From positions 1-7,084 of the forward strand of contig JANLIO010000058.1 of NCBI GenBank assembly GCA_024654265.1: DNA of 7,084 nucleotides, written 5' to 3'. This document shows, piece by piece, positions 1 to 5,017 of this stretch. The position numbers and the translations under genes were made by a program. The DNA comes from a bacterium. GTDB lineage: Bacteria > Patescibacteriota > Patescibacteriia > 2-12-FULL-60-25. Position 1 is the first letter of the stretch. Each line of letters opens with the position of its first letter. The notes beneath the pieces were generated by a model, which saw only the letters and a program-made list of their open reading frames with translations, ran no database searches and was not told where the DNA came from.

Positions 1-95
1 CGGGTTTAACCCGGGGACCCAGGATCAAATGGTGCGCTTTATCTAAATAGGAATTACTCTTTGATCCTGGATCCCCGTTTTCACGGGGATGACAG
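1..95. repeat. Inverted-pair palindromic repeat, copy 1 (left end cut by window edge)
   Basis: The right arm (about 66-95) reads CCTGGATCCCCG, then a short loop, then CGGGGATGACAG. The left arm (1-27) is the same kind of sequence inverted. Its reverse complement matches 346-372 at 26 of 27 positions. The centre between the arms (GCTTTATC, then ACTCTTT) resembles the centre of the copy at 4842-4948, so the two are homologous beyond the arms. The outer left end, expected to be a GTCATCC motif, would lie before base 1. No open frame encodes a mobilisation protein, so this is a non-autonomous REP/MITE-like repeat. Confidence 0.75.
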
Positions 96-109
96 AATAG
101 TCTAGCTTT

Positions 110-137
110 ATCGGATGTCGGACATCCGATTTTCTTA
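110..137 (+). terminator. Perfect palindrome with T-rich tail, terminator-like hairpin 1
   Basis: Arms ATCGGATGTC (110-119) and GACATCCGAT (121-130) are exact reverse complements separated by one base. As RNA they would give a stem of about 8 bp with a 5-base loop. On the plus strand TTTTCTT follows the stem, which fits a rho-independent terminator. The near-perfect dyad could instead be a protein-binding operator. No gene starts nearby, so the terminator reading is preferred. Confidence 0.45.
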
Positions 138-168
138 GAAGGGAATTTTGAAGGTTTGGATAAAACTG

Positions 169-193
169 GGACACGGGTGTCCGTTTTATTATT
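169..193 (+). terminator. Terminator-like hairpin 2
   Basis: GGACA (169-173) and TGTCC (178-182) pair around a CGGG loop; the stem and loop are followed on the plus strand by GTTTTATTATTT. The stem is short, so this alone would be a weak terminator. It lies 39 bases after hairpin 1 and faces the same way. Confidence 0.35.
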
Positions 194-243
194 TGTAGAA
201 AATCGTAGGGCATCTCTTGAGGACGCCCTTCAAATGAATAAAC

Positions 244-284
244 CCTCCCGAAAGCTTTCGGAAAGAGCGGGGAGGTTTTTTTTT
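244..284 (+). terminator. Rho-independent terminator (strong on the plus strand)
   Basis: CCTCCC (244-249) pairs with GGGAGG (270-275). The 20-base interior contains a further small CTTT/AAAG stem. Nine consecutive T's (276-284) follow directly on the plus strand. On the minus strand the same hairpin is followed by TTTATTCATTT, so it may also stop leftward transcription from the ABC exporter gene about 200 bases away. It is the clearest terminator in the window. Confidence 0.75.
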
Positions 285-300
285 CGATACCCCTCTGTAT

Positions 301-318
301 CTCCCCTTCCAAGGGGAG
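301..318. repeat. Perfect 18-base palindrome
   Basis: CTCCCCTT (301-308) and AAGGGGAG (311-318) are exact reverse complements around CC. Flanking ACCCCTC (about 291-297) and GAGAGGT (about 316-322) partly extend the pairing. There is no T-run on either side, so it is not a terminator. From memory, translations such as SPLGRG made from this kind of palindrome recur in spurious open frames of many bacterial genomes, which fits a dispersed repeat. Confidence 0.55.
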
Positions 319-345
319 AGGTAGGAGTGAGATGAGAAGTTTCTT

Positions 346-380
346 TGATTCTGGGTCCCCGGGTTAAACCCGAGGATGAC
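346..380. repeat. Single arm of the GTCATC-type palindromic repeat
   Basis: TGATTCTGGGTCCCCG begins a self-complementary arm (CCCGGGTTAAACCCG core) that ends in GAGGATGAC. It matches the inverted sequence at 1-27 at 26 of 27 positions. It also follows the layout of the right arms at 66-95 and 4919-4948. No partner arm is visible to its left, so this is a solo unit rather than an inverted pair. Spurious peptides read from it resemble those from the paired copies. Confidence 0.65.
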
Positions 381-391
381 AAGAAAAAGAA

Positions 392-454
392 ATTCAACGT
401 TCCACGTTCCATTCTACGCACTCAGCACTTTACGCTACGCGCTACGCGCTCAGC
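392..454 (-). repeat. Degenerate 7-base tandem repeat, nine units
   Basis: On the minus strand, nine consecutive 7-base blocks fill 454 down to 392. Column 5 is A in all nine, column 1 is G in eight, and column 6 is G or A throughout. GCGTAGC occurs twice in a row (441-447 and 434-440). A longer echo, CTACGCACTCAGCAC (414-428) against CTACGCGCTCAGCAC (442-456), differs at one base. Units change gradually from GCGTAGC types to GTGGAAC types towards the repeat arm at 346-380. The layout recalls the short tandemly repeated heptanucleotides (STRR) described in cyanobacteria; that is an analogy only. Confidence 0.6.
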
Positions 455-484
455 ACCAACCAAAACCATCCCCCATACCGTTTT

Positions 485-2269
485 CTATTCTTTAAACCCA
501 CCGGCTTGGATTTCCCACAATTTTCTGTACACGCCGACTTTTTTAAGCAATTGGCCGTGAGTACCTGTATCAACGATTTTGCCTTTTTCCATCACGATAA
601 TTCGATCCATCTTCATGATCGTGGAAAGACGATGTGCAATAACGATCACCGTTTTATCCTTCATGAGTTCTCCTAACGCGTCTTGAATGTATGATTCTGA
701 TTCGGAATCAAGGGAAGATGTTGCTTCATCAAGCACCAAAATCGGAGCGTTCTTTAAAATCGCTCGAGCAATAGCAACACGCTGACGTTCCCCGCCTGAC
801 AACTTCACACCGCGCTCCCCGACTTTCGCGCCATAGCCTTCTGGTAATTCAGAAATAAATTCATGGCAATGCGCTTTTTTGGATGCTTCGAAGACTTCAT
901 CATCCGTCGCGTCTGATCGACCATACCGGATATTCTCCATAATCGTTCGATGAAAAAGAATTGAATCCTGCGGAACAAACGCAATTTGTCCTCGGAGTGA
1001 ATCCTGTGCCACCTTAGTGATGTCCTGTCCATCAATTCGGATATGACCTTTCGATACATCAAAAAAGCGAAGCAGAAGTTTAACGATCGTCGACTTCCCA
1101 GTGCCGGACGGCCCGATAAGCGCGACTTTTTCCGTTGATGCAATCGTAAGAGAAAGCCCATCTAAGATACGACGCTCTTTTCCATAATCAAAATACACAT
1201 TCTTAAATTCGATCTTTCCTCGAGTCACACGTAGTTCTTTTGCTCCACGCGCATCACGTATTTCTAATTTTGAATGCATGATTTCAACCATCTCCTTGGC
1301 GTCTGCAACACTTTCAAATGAATTTCGAATCACATGCGCAATACCCCCAATAACCCAAAAAAGCGAAAAAAGATACGATTGGATAAGAACAACATCGCCG
1401 ACGGTGATGGCGCCCTTCGACCAAAATTGGAACGCGTAATACAAAACAATAAATTCAACGGCGATATTAATGACCATTTCAATAAGCCATCGTATGTTCT
1501 CCAAATTCCATGTACGTGTAATAAGTCGTTGAAGTTCTCCTGAAATTTTACGAAATCCACCCTCTTCTTGTGTGAGGTTAGTGAATAATTTCACGTTCAT
1601 CGTATTACTAACGCTATCATTCAAAAATCCAGAAGTCTCAGATTCCTTCGTGGCTCTTTTTTCTTGGAATTGGACTGCCCATCGTGAATAGATAAGATTA
1701 AACACGATATATAAAAAGACCCACGTGATAACAACCAGAACAAAAATAGATGAACGTTGTGATAACACAATCAAGATCGCTGTAATAGAAACGATCGCCG
1801 GGAAAATATTCCACCGTGCTGACTCCGCGATGGTTCCAAAAGACCTTGAAAAACGCTGAGCTTTTTGCACCAAGGCACCAGAAAATGAGTTGGTAACGAA
1901 TCGATACGATTGTTGAAGCAACACACGATGCGTAGAACGAAGAAGTTCAATTCTGATTTTCGGTTGGATAATGCCTGCAATAAAATTCGAAATTTGAATA
2001 AATGCTGTACCCAATATACGCAATAAAACAATGGACACTAATATCGCAACAAGAACATGAAATGATGATTCGTCGAATTGGGGCAACGTCGCAATCGCAT
2101 CAATAAGGCGCTTGTAATACAACGGAACGATAACCTGTACAATTTCGTGCAAGAATATAAATGCAAAAATGGCAAAGATGCTCCATCTGTTTGGTCGCAT
2201 GTAATGCCAAAAAACCGCCAACACGTCTTTGACGGTCACGTCCTTTTTTTTCCCCCTTTTTCGTTTCAC
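485..2269 (-). CDS. ABC exporter half-transporter (fused membrane and ATPase domains)
   Basis: This 594-residue protein is a complete type IV (B-type) ABC exporter subunit, expected to homodimerise in the inner membrane and drive export by ATP hydrolysis. Hydrophobic segments consistent with six helices occupy about residues 28-315 (clearest at 30-52, 72-98, 157-195, 262-283 and 290-313). The nucleotide-binding domain (about 352-594) has every motif intact: Walker A GPSGTGKST (386-394), Q-loop Gln434, signature LSGGERQR (490-497), Walker B ending DE (514-515), D-loop SSLD (518-521) and switch His546. The substrate cannot be read from sequence; lipid-flippase (MsbA-like), peptide and multidrug exporters share this layout. 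The start is GTG at 2269, with an in-frame stop just upstream, in an AAAGAGGTGA context. That stretch looks like a Shine-Dalgarno sequence overlapping the start, so a GTG ten codons further in is possible. It follows the RNase HI stop by 12 bases. Confidence 0.95.
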   Translation of the reverse strand: MKRKRGKKKDVTVKDVLAVFWHYMRPNRWSIFAIFAFIFLHEIVQVIVPLYYKRLIDAIATLPQFDESSFHVLVAILVSIVLLRILGTAFIQISNFIAGIIQPKIRIELLRSTHRVLLQQSYRFVTNSFSGALVQKAQRFSRSFGTIAESARWNIFPAIVSITAILIVLSQRSSIFVLVVITWVFLYIVFNLIYSRWAVQFQEKRATKESETSGFLNDSVSNTMNVKLFTNLTQEEGGFRKISGELQRLITRTWNLENIRWLIEMVINIAVEFIVLYYAFQFWSKGAITVGDVVLIQSYLFSLFWVIGGIAHVIRNSFESVADAKEMVEIMHSKLEIRDARGAKELRVTRGKIEFKNVYFDYGKERRILDGLSLTIASTEKVALIGPSGTGKSTIVKLLLRFFDVSKGHIRIDGQDITKVAQDSLRGQIAFVPQDSILFHRTIMENIRYGRSDATDDEVFEASKKAHCHEFISELPEGYGAKVGERGVKLSGGERQRVAIARAILKNAPILVLDEATSSLDSESESYIQDALGELMKDKTVIVIAHRLSTIMKMDRIIVMEKGKIVDTGTHGQLLKKVGVYRKLWEIQAGGFKE

Positions 2270-2281
2270 CTCTTTATTATA

Positions 2282-2698
2282 TCAGACTTCTCTCCCCATC
2301 CCCCTATCCATCGCTTTGTTTGCCAGCTCATCCGCTTTTGCATTCTGCGCACGTGGTACATGTTTAAATCGACAGGATGATAATTGTCGACAAATCCCAC
2401 GCGCTTCGACAACGCGCAACATAATCCCCGGCTCTTTCACCTTCCAATTTCCATTCATCTGCTCCACCACAAGTTTGCTATCTGTCCGTAACTCGAATGA
2501 TTTCGCACCAAGCGCGACCGCTCGTTCAAGCGCATGAATCACCGCACGATATTCTGCCTGATTATTCGTCGTCTCCCCGATATACTCAGCGTGCTCTTCA
2601 AGATGCTCTCCAGTATCCGCATCCATAATCACAATTCCAATCCCGGCCGGCCCCGGATTATTTCGCGCGCCACCATCCGTATATGCAATGAGGTTCAT
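2282..2698 (-). CDS. rnhA: RNase HI-family ribonuclease
   Basis: The product is 138 residues and degrades the RNA strand of RNA:DNA hybrids using two metal ions. The four catalytic acidic residues are visible in order: Asp8 (YTDGG), Glu49 (NNQAEY), Asp73 (RTDSK) and Asp123 (KADELAN). His113 in the HVPRAQN segment fits the flexible-loop histidine region. It is shorter than E. coli RnhA (155 residues) and has little of the basic handle, like the compact RNase HI proteins of archaea and many Gram-positives. Start ATG 2698 puts Asp8 at the usual distance from the N-terminus. No Shine-Dalgarno sequence precedes it; the 5' side is a TTCCAAA-type 7-base repeat that begins five bases before the ATG. 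The stop lies 12 bases before the ABC exporter start, so the two are probably cotranscribed. Whether it is the orthologue of rnhA or a paralogue cannot be decided here. Confidence 0.92.
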   Translation of the reverse strand: MNLIAYTDGGARNNPGPAGIGIVIMDADTGEHLEEHAEYIGETTNNQAEYRAVIHALERAVALGAKSFELRTDSKLVVEQMNGNWKVKEPGIMLRVVEARGICRQLSSCRFKHVPRAQNAKADELANKAMDRGMGREV

Positions 2699-2703
2699 AA
2701 AAG

Positions 2704-2731
2704 GGAATTTGGAATTTGGAATTTGGAATAT
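2704..2731 (+). repeat. 7-base tandem repeat (GGAATTT)
   Basis: Three exact GGAATTT copies (2704-2710, 2711-2717, 2718-2724) and a variant GGAATAT (2725-2731) stand head to tail. They end five bases before the GTCATC-ended element at 2736. The array lies directly upstream of the RNase HI start codon, where a ribosome binding site would be expected. In the phase TTGGAAT its unit resembles the GTGGAAC units near 399-412. Confidence 0.85.
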
Positions 2732-2735
2732 TTTT

Positions 2736-2833
2736 CGTCATCTCGAGCGTAGTCGAGAGATCCCTTTTCAAAGAGGATTTCTTTTAAAAGGGATCTCTCC
2801 ATTCGTCGCAGAGCCTCCTCGGTCGAGATGACG
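2736..2833. repeat. 98-base palindromic element with 11-base terminal inverted repeats
   Basis: The ends CGTCATCTCGA (2736-2746) and TCGAGATGACG (2823-2833) are exact inverted repeats. Inside lies a second exact pair of 14 bases, GAGAGATCCCTTTT (2755-2768) and AAAAGGGATCTCTC (2786-2799). Its 17-base loop can pair further (AAAGA with TCTTT). The whole would fold into a long hairpin in any recJ-to-RNase HI transcript. No protein is encoded. The GTCATC ends recall the element at 4842-4948, but the interior is different, so it is probably another repeat family. A MITE or REP-type origin is likely. Confidence 0.8.
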
Positions 2834-2857
2834 GAAGGGGAAAGGATTCCTCCGCAC

Positions 2858-2870
2858 GAGGCGAAGCCTC
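2858..2870 (-). other. Small perfect hairpin after recJ
   Basis: GAGGC (2858-2862) and GCCTC (2866-2870) pair around GAA (TTC on the minus strand), 11 bases past the recJ stop. The sequence following on the minus strand is GTGCGGAGGAATCC, without a T-run, so this is not a canonical terminator. It could stabilise the recJ mRNA 3' end or be repeat debris next to the element at 2736-2833. Confidence 0.4.
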
Positions 2871-2881
2871 CTAACTCCGAG

Positions 2882-4657
2882 CTATGCTTTTTGAAAATCG
2901 ACAATTCTGCAGGATAGATCTCGTCGACCGTTCCACATGTTCTCCGAGACATCATACACAACGTCAACGCAACTGCCGAGTTCAACCTCCCCATAGCGCT
3001 CACCTAATCGGAAGGCAATGAAAGATCGGGAACGTCCATCCGCGTCCGTGAGCACCATTCGAAGATGATCTTGTTGCTTGCCTACTCGATCTGCGGATAC
3101 CACCCGCAAACCCCGCGAACAAAAAATTGGCCTTGGATTCCCCATCCCAAATGGTTCAAATGCAACGAGCGTATTCCACAAATCCCACGTAATATCTTTC
3201 AATTGTAGTTCAGCGTCAATCTGAAGAATCGGTCGTTCAGGCAAATCACCTCGGATTGTTTCTCCCATTTCTCGAAAACGTTTCACAAATACCTCAACAT
3301 CCTCATCGCGATCTAATCCAAAACCGCACGCCTGCGCGTGTCCACCCGAGCGTGTCAATAAACCTTTGCCCGCTTTTTGTACAAGCTCCGTGATATTCAC
3401 AGGGTCTGGAGCTCGCCCCGAACCAATCCATTTTTCTCCGTGTTTCCCAATCGCAATACACGGCCGTGCGTATCGATCCGCGACTCGACCCGCAACAAGG
3501 CCGACAAGAGCCGGCGACCACGTTGGATCATAGAGCGCGATCACCGATCCCACTTCTGTATCTGCGAGCTCCGCGTCCACGCCCACCATCATTCCGCGCG
3601 TTCGCGTTTGTCGAAGCCGATTCAGTGTTTCCAATTTCCCAGCTCGTTCTTTCGCATCCTCCGCCTCTGTTGCAAGAAGAAGTTCAAGTGCATGCGAAGC
3701 GTGTTCCATTCGCCCAGCCGCGTTTATTCGCGGTCCAATCGTAAAACCAACCGTCTCACTCGTAATAGAGCCCAGCGTAATTCGCGAGGCGTCAATGATT
3801 GATTCCAACCCCGGACGTCGCGTTTTATTCAACACAAGAAGACCATAATGCAATAACGTACGATTCTCTCCATCAAGTGGAACCATGTCTGTCACCGTCG
3901 CAATCGCGACAAGATCCAAAAGCCACTTTTCCCACCCATCTTTTATTTCAAACCCATTCTCCCGCGCGTGTGTCACAAGGGCAGATGCAAATTTCCACGC
4001 CACGCCAACCGCTGCAAGGTTTTTGTATGGATAGGTTTCATTTGGAATCGACGGATGAATCAAGATCCCATTTGGTAATTCGTCGCCAAAACGATGGTGA
4101 TCCAACACAATCGTATCAATCCCCTCTTCCTTTGCGAGCGCAATCTCATCCACACATGCGATCCCACAATCGACGGTGATCAACAACGTTGTTCCACGCT
4201 GTTTTAAAATCGGAATCGTATCGATATGCAATCCATACCCCTCCTCATCCCGATGTGGAATATAAAAATCGATACACGGTTCTCGATTCTTATTCTTGAC
4301 TTCTACGTCCGTATCAGATGACGCAGGATCATCCACCCCGCTCATCGCTCGAGCAATTTCTCGAAGTGTTGCAATGACAACGGTGGATCCTGTTACGCCA
4401 TCCGCGTCATAATCTCCATGCACCGTAATTCGCTCTCCACTCTTGAGCGCGAGGAACGTACGCTCTACCGCGTTCTTCATTTGAGAAAATAAAAACGGAT
4501 CATGTATATCCGCTTCCCAATTTGGTCGAAAAAATGCATCGACCTTCTCTTGTATATCAATCCCACGTTGTGCAAGCAGTGTCCCTGCAATCAGATGCTT
4601 CCCTGAAATCTCGAGAGGAGATTCCTGTGGTTGTTTTAAACGCCATTCCTTTTGCAT
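2882..4657 (-). CDS. recJ: Single-stranded-DNA-specific exonuclease RecJ
   Basis: This 591-residue protein is a 5'-3' exonuclease on single-stranded DNA, used in recombination and mismatch or base-excision repair. The DHH core shows DYDADG at 82-87, TVDCG with Asp163, DHH at 186-188, TVTDM with Asp257, and GPRINAAGR at 308-316. The DHHA1 domain carries GGHAQACGF at 438-446, and the C-terminal OB-like domain has EPFGMGNP at 501-508. Residues about 106-127 form a hydrophilic, charged insert between the DYDADG helix and the next strand (DFYIPHR) that E. coli RecJ lacks. Start ATG 4657 is chosen because AAGGA (4666-4670) sits eight bases upstream and the protein then begins MQKEWRLK, a typical RecJ start. 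The upstream TTG at 4693 would add 12 residues with no homologous feature. A 51-base gap separates it from the small membrane peptide upstream. Confidence 0.95.
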   Translation of the reverse strand: MQKEWRLKQPQESPLEISGKHLIAGTLLAQRGIDIQEKVDAFFRPNWEADIHDPFLFSQMKNAVERTFLALKSGERITVHGDYDADGVTGSTVVIATLREIARAMSGVDDPASSDTDVEVKNKNREPCIDFYIPHRDEEGYGLHIDTIPILKQRGTTLLITVDCGIACVDEIALAKEEGIDTIVLDHHRFGDELPNGILIHPSIPNETYPYKNLAAVGVAWKFASALVTHARENGFEIKDGWEKWLLDLVAIATVTDMVPLDGENRTLLHYGLLVLNKTRRPGLESIIDASRITLGSITSETVGFTIGPRINAAGRMEHASHALELLLATEAEDAKERAGKLETLNRLRQTRTRGMMVGVDAELADTEVGSVIALYDPTWSPALVGLVAGRVADRYARPCIAIGKHGEKWIGSGRAPDPVNITELVQKAGKGLLTRSGGHAQACGFGLDRDEDVEVFVKRFREMGETIRGDLPERPILQIDAELQLKDITWDLWNTLVAFEPFGMGNPRPIFCSRGLRVVSADRVGKQQDHLRMVLTDADGRSRSFIAFRLGERYGEVELGSCVDVVYDVSENMWNGRRDLSCRIVDFQKA

Positions 4658-4665
4658 GACACCAA

Positions 4666-4670
4666 TCCTT
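4666..4670 (-). promoter_or_regulatory. Shine-Dalgarno sequence of recJ
   Basis: AAGGA on the minus strand lies eight bases before ATG 4657. It is the best ribosome binding site in the window and decides the recJ start in favour of 4657 over the in-frame TTG at 4693. Confidence 0.7.
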
Positions 4671-4708
4671 GCATACGCGCAACGGGGAATCAAATGTGCA
4701 GATGATCT

Positions 4709-4807
4709 TTAAAAATACGCGAACGGCAGGATGAGAGATCCAACAAGAAACAGGACCATTGTCCAGCCGAAGATTCGAATAATTGTTTTCCACGTTTTCT
4801 TTTTCAT
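4709..4807 (-). CDS. 32-residue single-pass membrane peptide, unknown function
   Basis: The frame runs from ATG 4807 to TAA 4709. The peptide begins MKKKTWK, with Lys/Arg at positions 2-4, 7 and 11. It continues into an uninterrupted hydrophobic stretch from about residue 13 to the end (LPFAYF), broken only by small residues. This is the positive-inside pattern of a single transmembrane helix with the N-terminus in the cytoplasm, and it is not what random DNA usually gives. It lies between lepA and recJ on the same strand, 51 bases before recJ. Against it: no clear Shine-Dalgarno sequence precedes the ATG, and the length is very short. I do not recognise a family. A longer open frame in another phase (4557-4814) overlaps it but runs into recJ and has no membrane or domain character. 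Confidence 0.5.
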   Translation of the reverse strand: MKKKTWKTIIRIFGWTMVLFLVGSLILPFAYF

Positions 4808-4825
4808 ACATCAATGGGATTACGA

Positions 4826-4840
4826 AGTTCTCAGTTCTTT
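4826..4840 (-). repeat. Two 7-base units beside the inverted-pair repeat
   Basis: On the minus strand AAAGAAC (4834-4840) and TGAGAAC (4827-4833) fit the NNNGAAY pattern seen in the other 7-base arrays. They abut the element at 4842-4948 with one base between. With only two units, chance is a real possibility. Confidence 0.3.
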
Positions 4841-4841
4841 T

Positions 4842-4948
4842 CTGTCATCCTGGATTTAGTCCAGGATCCAGAAGATAAGAGGACTATGCTTTATCAATAT
4901 GGATTGACTCTTTAATTTCCTGGATCCCCGTCTTCACGAGGATGACAG
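4842..4948. repeat. Inverted-pair palindromic repeat, copy 2 (complete, 107 bases)
   Basis: The ends CTGTCATCCT (4842-4851) and AGGATGACAG (4939-4948) are exact inverted repeats. A second exact pair, GGATCCAG (4864-4871) and CTGGATCC (4920-4927), lies inside. Each arm also folds on itself: TCCTGGA with TCCAGGA on the left, and ATCCCCGT with ACGAGGAT (one mismatch) on the right. The centre shares GCTTTATC and ACTCTTT with copy 1 at 1-95. There is no coding capacity. It lies between lepA and the small membrane peptide, so a lepA-recJ transcript would carry it. Confidence 0.85.
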
Positions 4949-4988
4949 TAATTAGCAAAGGGATCACGAATATTTTTACGATAACGGA

Positions 4989-5009
4989 TCATTCGATATT
5001 CCGCATTCC
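4989..5009 (-). repeat. Short 7-base periodic stretch after lepA
   Basis: On the minus strand GGAATGC (5003-5009), GGAATAT (4996-5002) and CGAATGA (4989-4995) follow each other, giving a GAAT motif every seven bases. It begins eight bases past the lepA stop, after a run of T's, and lies about 40 bases before the element at 4842-4948. No stem-loop precedes the T-run, so I see no intrinsic lepA terminator here. Confidence 0.45.
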
Positions 5010-5017
5010 AAAAAAAA

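Larger units (their letters stand above)
1..484. other. Gene-free spacer downstream of the ABC exporter gene
   Basis: No convincing coding sequence is present on either strand. The open frames here translate repeat DNA and have no recognisable domain or ribosome binding site. From left to right the spacer holds an inverted-pair repeat cut by the window edge, three terminator-like hairpins facing rightward, a perfect 18-base palindrome, a single repeat arm, and a run of degenerate 7-base units that ends about 30 bases from the ABC exporter stop codon. The rightward terminators suggest that a convergent plus-strand gene or a small RNA reads into this spacer from the left, but no such gene is inside the window. 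Confidence 0.75.

Noticed and set aside
43..421. Minus-strand open frames of 89 and 63 residues and a plus-strand frame from 345
   Set aside because: They are translations of palindromic repeats (peptides such as VIPVKTGIQ and SSSGLTRGP, which I recall recurring in spurious frames of many genomes) and cross terminators and tandem repeats.
392..456. CRISPR array or direct-repeat locus
   Set aside because: Units are 7 bases, contiguous and degenerate, with no spacers; no cas gene is in the window.
2695..3003. 102-residue minus-strand open frame across the recJ-RNase HI spacer
   Set aside because: Its first third is recJ in another frame and the rest is the 2736-2833 hairpin element plus the GGAATTT array.
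4658..4693. TTG 4693 as the recJ start
   Set aside because: A rare start codon without a ribosome binding site; ATG 4657 has AAGGA at ideal spacing and gives the usual RecJ N-terminus.
4557..4814. 85-residue minus-strand open frame overlapping recJ and the small membrane peptide
   Set aside because: It runs well into the recJ coding region in another frame, has a mixed Cys-rich composition with no domain or membrane pattern, and lacks a ribosome binding site.
4842..4948. Insertion sequence with transposase
   Set aside because: Only 107 bases between the inverted ends, no coding capacity, and no clear target-site duplication visible beside the ends.
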